Virus record (IMG/VR): IMGVR_UViG_3300027902_000165
Location: 1 to 29,997 of that record
Source of the DNA: a virus
Length of the DNA: 29,997 nucleotides
Direction: 5' to 3' (one strand)
A program made the translations under genes and the position numbers. Under the pieces are notes generated by a model that worked only from the letters and a program-made list of their open reading frames with translations, searched no databases and was not told where the DNA came from. Shown here one piece after another: positions 13,907 to 21,323 of this stretch (positions within the stretch are counted from its first letter, which is position 1; each line of letters opens with the position of its first letter).

Positions 13907-14458
13907 ATGAAAGAAATAAAGTATGATTTGGTTTTACTCCTTAGTGGAGGACTGGATAGTGCCTTGTTACTTGAAATAGCATTGGCACAGAAAGCGGAGC
14001 CTTATTGTCTGTTAATTGATTACGGACAGAAGCATATTGCGGAGTTGGATTTTGCTACTCAACTCTGTTTGGAAAAGGATGTAAAACATCAATCTATAAG
14101 GATTGAAAACTTCCTTGTTTCCTCCAAACTTACAGATGGTAAGAAGTTATACCCAGGTGTTTCTGAATGGCATGTGCCTTCCAGGAACTTAATATTTATT
14201 TCACTCGCAGTGAGTATTGCTGAGAGTCTTGGAATTCCTACCGTATGGTACGGGGCAAACTATGAAGACAGGGAACATTTATTCCCAGACTGTTACCAGG
14301 AGTGGGTTTACTCGTTGAACAAACTGTTGGAAATAAATGGCAGTATGAAGGTTCAAGTGGAAGCACCTCTGCTGGGAATGCAGAAAAACACAATCAAAGA
14401 AATGGCAAAACATTTTGGTATTAATAACGATAAAGTATTCAGCGGCTATGGACAATGA
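13907..14458 (+). CDS. queC: 7-cyano-7-deazaguanine synthase (QueC), C-terminally short
   Basis: QueC turns CDG into preQ0 with ATP and ammonia. Present are the PP-loop LLSGGLDSAL (SGGLDS 13-18), DYGQKH (38-43), VPSRN (90-94) and FPDC (126-129). The protein ends at residue 183 in VFSGYGQ, where typical QueC continues with CYxG and a zinc site of four cysteines. That whole C-terminal zinc knuckle, about 35-40 residues, is missing, and the overlapping next frame does not encode it. The true start is ATG 13907, five bases after the methyltransferase stop. It may still be active, or may be altered to stop at an amide or acid form. Confidence 0.9.
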   Translation: MKEIKYDLVLLLSGGLDSALLLEIALAQKAEPYCLLIDYGQKHIAELDFATQLCLEKDVKHQSIRIENFLVSSKLTDGKKLYPGVSEWHVPSRNLIFISLAVSIAESLGIPTVWYGANYEDREHLFPDCYQEWVYSLNKLLEINGSMKVQVEAPLLGMQKNTIKEMAKHFGINNDKVFSGYGQ

Positions 14459-14822
14459 CAAAACTTTCACAAAATTAGTGGACAAGCAATATAGTCCACT
14501 TGTAATCAGGAAATTTACCCATTGGGGATTTCCAATCTATGTTGGTTTAATTACCGATGATGATCTTACAAACTTGGATGACATCTGTACTGAGTTTGTA
14601 AAAGCAAATATAGCAAATTGGGCTAACAATATTCAACTACTGCGTAACTTTGCAGGAGCCTTCTGTGATCATTTGAATACAGTGTATCCAAAAACTGAAG
14701 GTGTTGCTGTCGTTTTCTATGTTGACAAATGTTTCATATCTTCTCTATTCGGGGACTTTATGAATCATGAGTCATGCCGTATTGAGTTCTACGGATTACT
14801 TAATATGAGTACAGGAGTATGA
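14448..14822 (+). CDS. Unknown protein of the modification locus (124 aa)
   Basis: The ATG at 14448 overlaps the end of queC by 11 bases, and the stop overlaps the PIG-L gene in an ATGA, so it is coupled into the string. The sequence has an N-terminal lysine- and tyrosine-rich start, then KFTHWGFPIYVGLIT, a helical middle, a strand VAVVFYVDKCFISSLFGDFM, and ESCRIEFYGLL. The alternating strands and helices would allow a T-fold or ferredoxin-like fold, but none of the QueF or QueD signature residues is visible. I do not recognise the family. Position makes it a candidate for an unassigned step in base decoration. Confidence 0.7.
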   Translation: MDNDKTFTKLVDKQYSPLVIRKFTHWGFPIYVGLITDDDLTNLDDICTEFVKANIANWANNIQLLRNFAGAFCDHLNTVYPKTEGVAVVFYVDKCFISSLFGDFMNHESCRIEFYGLLNMSTGV

Positions 14823-15286
14823 AAAAATATATAATCATAGCCCCGCATGCCGACGATGAAATAATAGGATGTTATGAATTGTTAGCCAAAGGATTAGTGG
14901 AAAAGGTTTTATTCTTTACCAGTAAGGATTGTGAAGAGGCTATTCCTTCAAGTGAACATTTTGAATTTAGTATTGGTTTGGTTGAAGAACATGACTTTCC
15001 AATAGTAAGTAATATGATTTATCTTTTCCCTGATCCTACGACTGAAACTCATCCATTACACCGATATTTAGGGAATCTCGGGGAAGAGTATTTGCGCCGA
15101 GGAGAGCCTGTTATTTTTTACACGACTAATATGTTAGCTCCTTACTTGCATGAGGTGTCACAGGCAATGCTTAAGGCTAAATGCCTGGATAAACTGTATC
15201 CGAACAAACGAAGCCTGTGGGAGTATGACCATAAGTATTTCCTCTTTGAAGGGTACACTCAATGGATGATGCAATGGCGAGATTAA
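14819..15286 (+). CDS. PIG-L-like deacetylase
   Basis: The N-terminus reads IIIAPHADDEIIGCYELL, matching the zinc-binding PHPDDE motif of PIG-L-type N-acetylglucosaminyl deacetylases (H-x-D-D at residues 9-12), followed by a Rossmann-like strand (KVLFFTS). A later histidine in APYLHEVSQAML fits the third zinc ligand helix of the family. At 155 aa it is shorter than most members (about 200-250), so some surface elements are missing. Known members remove the acetyl from GlcNAc linked to inositol, malate or other carriers, and often act after a GT4 glycosyltransferase. That is exactly the type of gene that follows, with a 25-base overlap. Confidence 0.72.
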   Translation: MKKYIIIAPHADDEIIGCYELLAKGLVEKVLFFTSKDCEEAIPSSEHFEFSIGLVEEHDFPIVSNMIYLFPDPTTETHPLHRYLGNLGEEYLRRGEPVIFYTTNMLAPYLHEVSQAMLKAKCLDKLYPNKRSLWEYDHKYFLFEGYTQWMMQWRD

Positions 15287-16206
15287 TCCTTGTACCACAA
15301 TACCCTACCAAACTGAGATATCAGGAGTGGTGGTGGACAGAGTTTCCAAAGTGGTTCAAATGCTTTATGGAAAAGGTTATTGTCCTGGGGCAGTCTGTTC
15401 AAGATGGTAGGAGGGGTATAGGTTTTGAGTTTGCCCCTACGACTGCTGCCATACAATTTGAAGCACAGCAAATCAAAGAGTATATGGAACTTCAATTGGA
15501 AAAGGATGATGTCCTGTTACTTTGTGATTTAAGTTATCCAGGGTTATTTGCCAATGTTCTATTCCATAAACGTCCTAAGAAATGTTATGCCATATGTCAT
15601 GCCACAAGTAAGAATGCTTATGATTACTTTGCCAAGGACAGGGAAAATAAATATCCTGTTGAAAAGGCAACGGCTAAACTGTTTGACAAAATCTTTGTAG
15701 GGTCCCAATATCATGCTAATAAACTTGGCTGGGATAATATTGTGGTCCATGCCTTACCAAACCCACCATTTAAACCTGTTCATAGGGACAAGATATATCA
15801 AATAGTGAATGTCTCTCGTCCAGGGATTCAAAAGAGAACTCGCAGGGTAGAAAAATTTGTTCAAAAGAGGACTGGTATAAATATCCTTTACCCAGGTGAG
15901 TTTCATATTTGGGATTTATATTATGAGTTCTTAGCAAAATCAAAGGTATTGTTAATTACTTCAAAGGAAGAGACATATGGTTACCAGGTAGTTGATGCAA
16001 TTTTAAATGGTTGTATCCCAATAGCACCAAGGGCATACAGTTATCCTGAATTACTACCTGATTGGTGTTTGTATAGTACAAAGGAAGAATGTGCTTTTAA
16101 AGTGGAGGGAGCCTTAAAGCACTCAATGACTTTTCCAAAGTTATTAACAAATGAGCCCGCCAGGTTATTTTTCCCAGACTTATCATACATTTTAAATCAT
16201 GAATAA
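15262..16206 (+). CDS. GT4-like glycosyltransferase (GT-B fold)
   Basis: The C-terminal lobe carries the GT4 sugar-nucleotide signature: KEETYGYQVVDAILNG (236-250) followed by CIPIAPRAYSYPELLP, the E-x7-D/E region that contacts the donor ribose and phosphate. Upstream, VNVSRPGIQKRTRRVEKF corresponds to the R/K-containing donor-phosphate site, and FVGSQYHANKLG to the end of the acceptor lobe. At 314 aa it is compact. The acceptor is unknown. Since it sits between a PIG-L-like deacetylase and a DNA transglycosylase, I infer a modified base, in DNA or free, as acceptor. ATG 15274 is an alternative start with less overlap. Confidence 0.78.
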   Translation: MDDAMARLILVPQYPTKLRYQEWWWTEFPKWFKCFMEKVIVLGQSVQDGRRGIGFEFAPTTAAIQFEAQQIKEYMELQLEKDDVLLLCDLSYPGLFANVLFHKRPKKCYAICHATSKNAYDYFAKDRENKYPVEKATAKLFDKIFVGSQYHANKLGWDNIVVHALPNPPFKPVHRDKIYQIVNVSRPGIQKRTRRVEKFVQKRTGINILYPGEFHIWDLYYEFLAKSKVLLITSKEETYGYQVVDAILNGCIPIAPRAYSYPELLPDWCLYSTKEECAFKVEGALKHSMTFPKLLTNEPARLFFPDLSYILNHE

Positions 16207-17233
16207 ACCAAGAGTTCTTTTAGATTCAGGAGCCTACACCGCTTCCAGGAAAGGAAAGGTTATTGACAGAGAAAAATATGCTGAGTATTTAAAAGCTAAT
16301 TCAGATAATTTTACTGGTTGTATAAACCTTGACGTAATTGGAGATGGTGAGAAAAGTTATGAAAACTGGAAATGGTTTAGAAGTCAGGGAATTGATCTTA
16401 TCCCTGTTTACCATGCAGCTACACCAGAAAAGTTCTTACGAAAGTATTTAGCACATACAGATTATATTGCGCTGGGTGCTATTGCTAACCTGGCAACCAA
16501 ACAGAGACGTGATGCCTTTCACGATTTATGGATTAGGTATTTCCTTGATCCTAAAGGTATGCCAAGAGTTAAAGTTCATGGATTGGGATTAACTGCTATT
16601 CCAATTATGTTTCGTTACCCTTGGTACTCAGTAGATTCCTTTACTCCAGTTATATCAGCTGTCTGGGGAAGTGTATTGTTACCACTTATAAGAGATAATG
16701 AATTCCGTTATTTGGAAATGTCAATTTACAGAATATCCGACCAGGCTGTCCATACCAAAGGTATTACAAGCAGTTTTCCAAATCTTCCTACCATTCTAAA
16801 GAAGAGATATACAGAATTATTTGAAAAGAATGGGTTTAAACTTGGTGAAATCCGTAATCAAGTAATTCGTCCGAGACGTGGTAAAAAGAATGAGGTTGAT
16901 TTAAAACCAGAACCCTTATTTTCAATGGCTGAGGAACCAGAGAATCCTGATGAAAGGACTTTAGCCAATCATTGGGAGGAAAGGATGAGGTGGAATCTAA
17001 CTATGTGGACAAAGTTACAGGAAAGGACACCAGTGTTTCCAAGGAAGTTTGATGAACCATTTCCAACTGAAGAACCCATTATCAAGGGACCGAAGACAAT
17101 CATGTATATGGGAGTATCAACAACCACACACCTTGAGATCTTTGGTAAAGTTACACCAAAACTTGACATACTTATAAGTTATGCCTACTTGAATGATCCT
17201 ATTTCTTTAATGATTAAAAAGTATTTAAAATGA
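16199..17233 (+). CDS. dpdA: DpdA-like 7-deazaguanine DNA transglycosylase (TGT family)
   Basis: A TGT-superfamily protein that would swap guanine for a 7-deazaguanine base, in DNA rather than tRNA. Visible catalytic-core blocks: LLDSGAY (D9), INLDVIGDG (D45), DYIALGAIANL, VHGLGLTAIPIMFRYPWYSVDSFTP (HGLGL 127-131, candidate nucleophile D146). The tRNA-TGT zinc pattern CxCxxC is absent, as expected for the shortened DpdA branch rather than bacterial Tgt. The C-terminal 120 residues are charged and include EERMRWNLTMWTKLQ, possibly a DNA-binding region. Length is 344 aa. It sits after the synthesis genes and overlaps the Nudix gene by four bases. Confidence 0.85.
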   Translation: MNKPRVLLDSGAYTASRKGKVIDREKYAEYLKANSDNFTGCINLDVIGDGEKSYENWKWFRSQGIDLIPVYHAATPEKFLRKYLAHTDYIALGAIANLATKQRRDAFHDLWIRYFLDPKGMPRVKVHGLGLTAIPIMFRYPWYSVDSFTPVISAVWGSVLLPLIRDNEFRYLEMSIYRISDQAVHTKGITSSFPNLPTILKKRYTELFEKNGFKLGEIRNQVIRPRRGKKNEVDLKPEPLFSMAEEPENPDERTLANHWEERMRWNLTMWTKLQERTPVFPRKFDEPFPTEEPIIKGPKTIMYMGVSTTTHLEIFGKVTPKLDILISYAYLNDPISLMIKKYLK

Positions 17234-17625
17234 AAAGTTACCTATCAGCGGGGTGTATTGTCATTTGTAGACATAAAATACTTTTGGTTCATCCAAAGAA
17301 TGCCTCATGGTGGGGAACGTATTCAATACCTAAAGGGATAGTTGAACCTGGGGAATCACCTTGGGATGCTGCTTTAAGGGAAACCAAAGAGGAAACTGGA
17401 TTAAGATTGGAAAAGAGTGATACCATAGGTTGTGTTGGACAGGTTCACTATCCCAATAGTCAAAAGAGTGTATTGGTGTTCCTTGCTCCTTTAACTAAAC
17501 CAGTAAGTCTTGGGTTTAAACCGAATGATGAAGTTGACTGGGCAGGATGGTTATCATATGAAGAGGCACAAAAAAGGATATTACCACATTTCAAAGATCT
17601 TTTAATCTATACAAAAAACTATTGA
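17230..17625 (+). CDS. Nudix hydrolase
   Basis: A complete Nudix box starts at residue 36: GIVEPGESPWDAALRETKEE, G-x5-E-x7-R-E-x2-E-E, with threonine in place of the usual aliphatic residue after RE. The fold surround (GTYSIPKG before, FLAPLTKP after) is normal. At 131 aa it is a single-domain enzyme that splits nucleoside diphosphate-linked compounds. In this locus it could hydrolyse a pathway by-product, recycle a nucleotide sugar, or sanitise modified nucleotides so that they are not used by the polymerase. The stop is one base before the sliding clamp start, linking modification and replication genes in one run. Confidence 0.85.
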   Translation: MKSYLSAGCIVICRHKILLVHPKNASWWGTYSIPKGIVEPGESPWDAALRETKEETGLRLEKSDTIGCVGQVHYPNSQKSVLVFLAPLTKPVSLGFKPNDEVDWAGWLSYEEAQKRILPHFKDLLIYTKNY

Positions 17626-17626
17626 T

Positions 17627-18664
17627 ATGCAAATAAATAAAAAACAACTTCAAGAGGCTTTGGAAATTGTAAAGCCTGGACTCGCTGGTAAGGAGTTAAT
17701 TGAACAGTCCACTTCGTTTGCCTTTATGAACGGTAAGGTAGTTACCTACAATGATGAAATTAGTATTTCTCATCCAGTAGAGGGTCTTGAACTCGAAGGT
17801 GCGGTCCTTGCTGAGAACCTGTATAAATTCCTCAGTAAAATAAAAAAGGATGAGATTGAATTATCCGTTGAGGATAATGAAATTATTCTTACCTCAGGTA
17901 AAGCCAAGGCAGGATTAACTTTACAAAGTGAAATAAAACTTCCTTTGGATGAGGAGTTAAATGAAAAAGGGAAGTGGCAAAAACTTCCAGATGATTTCAT
18001 AAGAGATATTTCTTTCGTAATGACAGCAGCAGGTTCTAATATGAGTCAACCACTTTTAACCTGTGTTCATGTAAATAAGAATGGTTATACTGAAGCCTCA
18101 GACGGATACAGGTTAGCAAGACATGAATTAGCAACCGAAATGCCAACAGGTACTTTCCTCATCCCAGCAACTTCAGTTGTTGAAGTATCAAAATTAAAAC
18201 CTCCTCCAACAAGGATAGCTGAAGGAAAAGGTTGGATTCATTTCCGTAATCCAGCTGGTACAATTATATCCTGTCGTTTGTTTGGTGAGGACAAATATAA
18301 AAACATGACACCCTTCCTTGAAATAAAGGGAACAAAACTTTTATTACCAGATAAGCTGGATGAGGTATTAGCACGGGCAATGGTCTTCTCTAAAAGGGAT
18401 CACATATTGGAAGAGGAAATTGTCATTTCCATTAAGAAAGGCATCTTGTTAATGAAGGCTAAGGCTGACTCAGGATGGTTTGAAGAGGAAGTAGATATGA
18501 AAGATTTTACAGGTGATCCAATCCGTTTTGTAATTACTCCATACCTGTTAAAAGGAATTCTGTCAGAAACAAGAGGCTGTGAACTTGTTCATAACAAGAT
18601 TAAGTTTGAAGGGCAAGGTTGGGTTTATATCAGTGCATTAAAAGATCCTAAAGAAAAGAAATAA
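17627..18664 (+). CDS. DNA sliding clamp (DnaN-like)
   Basis: A 345-residue protein with repeating beta-rich thirds: LQEALEIVKPGLAGKE at the start, the middle block LLTCVHVNKNGYTEASDGYRLARHE (very close to the DnaN domain-2 signature in which the ATDGHRLA-like segment follows a strand), and a C-terminal third ending in KIKFEGQGWVYISAL. The C-terminus is the charged tail KDPKEKK instead of the bacterial PMR ending. It would encircle DNA as a processivity factor for the polymerase and is loaded by the AAA+ protein at 21.3 kb. Its stop overlaps the next start (TAATG). Confidence 0.8.
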   Translation: MQINKKQLQEALEIVKPGLAGKELIEQSTSFAFMNGKVVTYNDEISISHPVEGLELEGAVLAENLYKFLSKIKKDEIELSVEDNEIILTSGKAKAGLTLQSEIKLPLDEELNEKGKWQKLPDDFIRDISFVMTAAGSNMSQPLLTCVHVNKNGYTEASDGYRLARHELATEMPTGTFLIPATSVVEVSKLKPPPTRIAEGKGWIHFRNPAGTIISCRLFGEDKYKNMTPFLEIKGTKLLLPDKLDEVLARAMVFSKRDHILEEEIVISIKKGILLMKAKADSGWFEEEVDMKDFTGDPIRFVITPYLLKGILSETRGCELVHNKIKFEGQGWVYISALKDPKEKK

Positions 18665-19893
18665 TGGAAAGCTTCTTTACTAAGAAAGAAATGGAATCTA
18701 TTTCCCGTCCTGAGGGGAAAAAATTATCTTGTCAAGCATGTGGATTGTATCGAGATGTCAAAAGTCCTAGGATGAAACCTTTTGGTAACTTTAAGAAAAA
18801 AATTCTTATAGTTGGAGAGGCACCAGGTGAGGTAGAGGATATGAAAGGGAAACCTTGGCAGGGGAAAGTTGGCAAACTGTTACAAAGGACAATGGAAAGT
18901 CTGGGTATTGATTTGTTTGAAGACTGTTTAAATATCAATGCCTGTTTGTGCCGACCTACAGACAAACAAGGAGAGAACCGACCACCTTCTAATATTGAGG
19001 TGGAATGCTGCCGAAAGACCGTATTGCGTACGATAGACGAGTACAAGCCCCACCTAATACTCCTTCTCGGGAATTCAGCCTTATTTAGCCTTGTAGGGCA
19101 TCGCTGGAAAAAGGATTTAGGTGGCATTACAAAGTGGAGAGGGTACACAATCCCTGACCAGGATTTCAAATGTTATCTTTGCCCCACATTTCATCCCAGC
19201 TTTATTGAAAGAAGTTTAGATCCTAAAGGGCGTTCAGTTGAAGAGGTTATTTGGAAACAGGATTTGAAACAAGCATTAGATTTATTGGAACGTAAATTTC
19301 CAGAGTATTTAGAACCTGGTATAGATGTAATTGAAGACCTGTCTATATTGAAAAAGATTAAAAGTCCTGAGATTGCTTTTGATTATGAGACAACGGGATT
19401 AAAACCACACGCCCCAGGTCATCGTATCGTTTGCTGTTCAATAGCTGATAATGAGAATCATGCTTATGTATTTATGATGCCCGAGACAAGGAAAGAAAGA
19501 CAACCGTTTATTGATTTATTACTCAATCCTCATATAGGTAAAATTGCTCAGAACATGAAATTTGAGCATACATGGAGTAAAGTACGTCTTCATGTCGAGG
19601 TACAAAAGTGGCAGTGGGATACTATGTTGGCTACTCATGTGTTTGATAACAGAGCAGGTGTGACTGGATTAAAGTTCCAAGCCTATGTACAATTCGGGAT
19701 CGTTGATTATTCAAGTGATATTGCTCCTTACCTGGAATCCAAAGATAATAAGGATGGTAATGGATTGAACAGAGTTCTTGAATTAGTCAGTAAATCTGAG
19801 GGGAAAAAGAAATTGCTTAAATACTGTGCGTTAGATAGTGTTTATGAATTTCGTTTAGCAAAGAAACAGTACGTTGATACTTTACCATTTTAA
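18664..19893 (+). CDS. Uracil-DNA glycosylase (family 4) fused to a DEDDy 3'-5' exonuclease
   Basis: Residues 1-210 are family 4 UDG-like: CQACGLY (C23, C26), the active-site block IVGEAPGEVED (GEAPG 51-55), NINACLC (C96), C115 and HPSFIER (177 on). The four cysteines are spaced as for the family's 4Fe-4S cluster, with a small insertion between the last two. Residues 235-405 are the proofreading exonuclease normally found in family A polymerases: FDYETTG (D240, E242), QNMKFEH, WDTMLATHV (D319) and YCALDSVYEFRLA (D391, Y394). The polymerase itself is the next gene, three bases on. The fusion suggests uracil removal and proofreading are linked at the fork. Confidence 0.88.
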   Translation: MESFFTKKEMESISRPEGKKLSCQACGLYRDVKSPRMKPFGNFKKKILIVGEAPGEVEDMKGKPWQGKVGKLLQRTMESLGIDLFEDCLNINACLCRPTDKQGENRPPSNIEVECCRKTVLRTIDEYKPHLILLLGNSALFSLVGHRWKKDLGGITKWRGYTIPDQDFKCYLCPTFHPSFIERSLDPKGRSVEEVIWKQDLKQALDLLERKFPEYLEPGIDVIEDLSILKKIKSPEIAFDYETTGLKPHAPGHRIVCCSIADNENHAYVFMMPETRKERQPFIDLLLNPHIGKIAQNMKFEHTWSKVRLHVEVQKWQWDTMLATHVFDNRAGVTGLKFQAYVQFGIVDYSSDIAPYLESKDNKDGNGLNRVLELVSKSEGKKKLLKYCALDSVYEFRLAKKQYVDTLPF

Positions 19894-19895
19894 TT

Positions 19896-21296
19896 ATGAG
19901 ATATATCCCAAAATTTGAAGAGGCATACCAGTTACTCCATAATGGAATACTTGCTTTAGCCAATGCTGAACAGCAAGGACTCCGTGTTGATACAGAGTAT
20001 ATTGATCAGAAAATGAGAGTGCTTGCTCATAAAATTGAAAAGTTGGAAACTGAATTTAAACAGACAACCTTTTTTAAACATTGGCAGCACTCAACAAGAG
20101 GTACAATAAATATTCATTCGGGAACTCAATTAGGGATATTCCTTTATAGAGTAAAGAAAATAAAAGTTGAAAAGGAAACTATATCTGGACAGGGGGCAGT
20201 GGATGATGAAGCTCTGAGGCAAATGAATATACCAGAACTGGACAACCTGTTAAAAATCCGTAAACTGAAAAGGGTTCGTGATACTTATTTAAGTGCTTTT
20301 CAAAGGGAACAGGTAAACGGGTATCTTCATCCTTTCTTTAACCTACATTTGGTAACGACATACCGCTCCAGTTCTGACCATCCCAATTTCCAGAATATTC
20401 CCAAACGTGATGAGGAATCTATGCAGATTTGTCGTAAAGCATTATTTCCACGTCCAGGTCATCAATTACTCGAGATAGACTATTCGGGACTTGAAGTCCG
20501 TATTGCTGCCTGTTATCATAAGGACAGTACAATGTTAGACTATATAAACAATCCTAAGAGTGACATGCATGCGGATATGGCTAAACAAATCTTTATCATA
20601 GATAAATTTGATAAAAACATTCCTTCTCATTATACATTGCGACAGGCTGCTAAAAATGGATTTGTGTTTCCAGAATTCTATGGTGACTATTATAAAAAAT
20701 GTGCAATAAACATGGCATGTTCCTGGGGGAAATTGTCACAAGGGAAGTGGGGGAGAGGGGAAGGGATTGAAATAGATACAAAAGAGTTTACTTTGTCAGA
20801 TCATTTTATAAGTAAAGGGATTAATTCATTAGATAAATTTTCTGAGCATGTTAAAAAGATTGAGATTGACTTCTGGGAAAATAGATTCTCTGAATATGCC
20901 GCTTGGAAGGATCGTTGGTATAATGCCTACAGGAAAAACGGTTATATTGATTTATTAACAGGATTTCGCTGTCAGGGAATCATGGGTAGGAATGACTGTA
21001 TAAATTATCCTGTACAGGGTGCAGCATTCCATTGTTTATTGTGGAGTTTTATTAGGTTAGATGAACTTATAAGAAGTGAAAAACTTGATAGTCGATTGGT
21101 TGGGCAAATACATGACTCCATTTTACTTGATGTAGCACCCGATGAGTTAGAGTACATTCAAGAGATGGCTCACAAAATAACTTGCTTTGAATTACCTGAG
21201 ACTTGGAAGTGGATAATTGTACCATTAGATGTAGATATGGAAATAGCTCCAGTAGATGGTTCATGGGCAGAAAAGGAAAAATACAGTTTTAAATGA
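19896..21296 (+). CDS. Family A DNA polymerase, polymerase domain only
   Basis: The replicative polymerase, without its own exonuclease domain: 466 aa starting at the thumb. Motif A is LLEIDYSGLEVRIAA (DYSGLEVR 195-202). The O-helix region is RQAAKNGFVFPEFYG (249-263), in which the RxxxK pair is kept but the aromatic spacing differs from E. coli Pol I by one residue. Motif C is QIHDSILLD (406-408 HDS, with serine where Pol I has HDE). TTYRSSSDHPNFQNIP precedes motif A as in all family A enzymes. Proofreading would be supplied in trans by the upstream UDG-exonuclease protein. The last codon overlaps nothing, and a promoter motif follows immediately. Confidence 0.92.
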   Translation: MRYIPKFEEAYQLLHNGILALANAEQQGLRVDTEYIDQKMRVLAHKIEKLETEFKQTTFFKHWQHSTRGTINIHSGTQLGIFLYRVKKIKVEKETISGQGAVDDEALRQMNIPELDNLLKIRKLKRVRDTYLSAFQREQVNGYLHPFFNLHLVTTYRSSSDHPNFQNIPKRDEESMQICRKALFPRPGHQLLEIDYSGLEVRIAACYHKDSTMLDYINNPKSDMHADMAKQIFIIDKFDKNIPSHYTLRQAAKNGFVFPEFYGDYYKKCAINMACSWGKLSQGKWGRGEGIEIDTKEFTLSDHFISKGINSLDKFSEHVKKIEIDFWENRFSEYAAWKDRWYNAYRKNGYIDLLTGFRCQGIMGRNDCINYPVQGAAFHCLLWSFIRLDELIRSEKLDSRLVGQIHDSILLDVAPDELEYIQEMAHKITCFELPETWKWIIVPLDVDMEIAPVDGSWAEKEKYSFK

Positions 21297-21298
21297 AA

Positions 21299-21310
21299 TT
21301 CGTATAATAT
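21299..21310 (+). promoter_or_regulatory. Putative phage promoter, copy 4
   Basis: TTCGTATAATAT starts two bases after the polymerase stop and ends 13 bases before the clamp-loader ATG. The upstream flank (AAATGAAA) is less conserved than in copies 1-3, perhaps because it overlaps the polymerase stop codon. Confidence 0.55.
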
Positions 21311-21323
21311 ATAAAATAACAGT

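Noticed and set aside
18732-19169. Minus-strand frame of 145 codons opposite the UDG domain
   Set aside because: The plus strand has clear enzyme motifs over the same bases; the minus-strand translation has no domain character and no leader.
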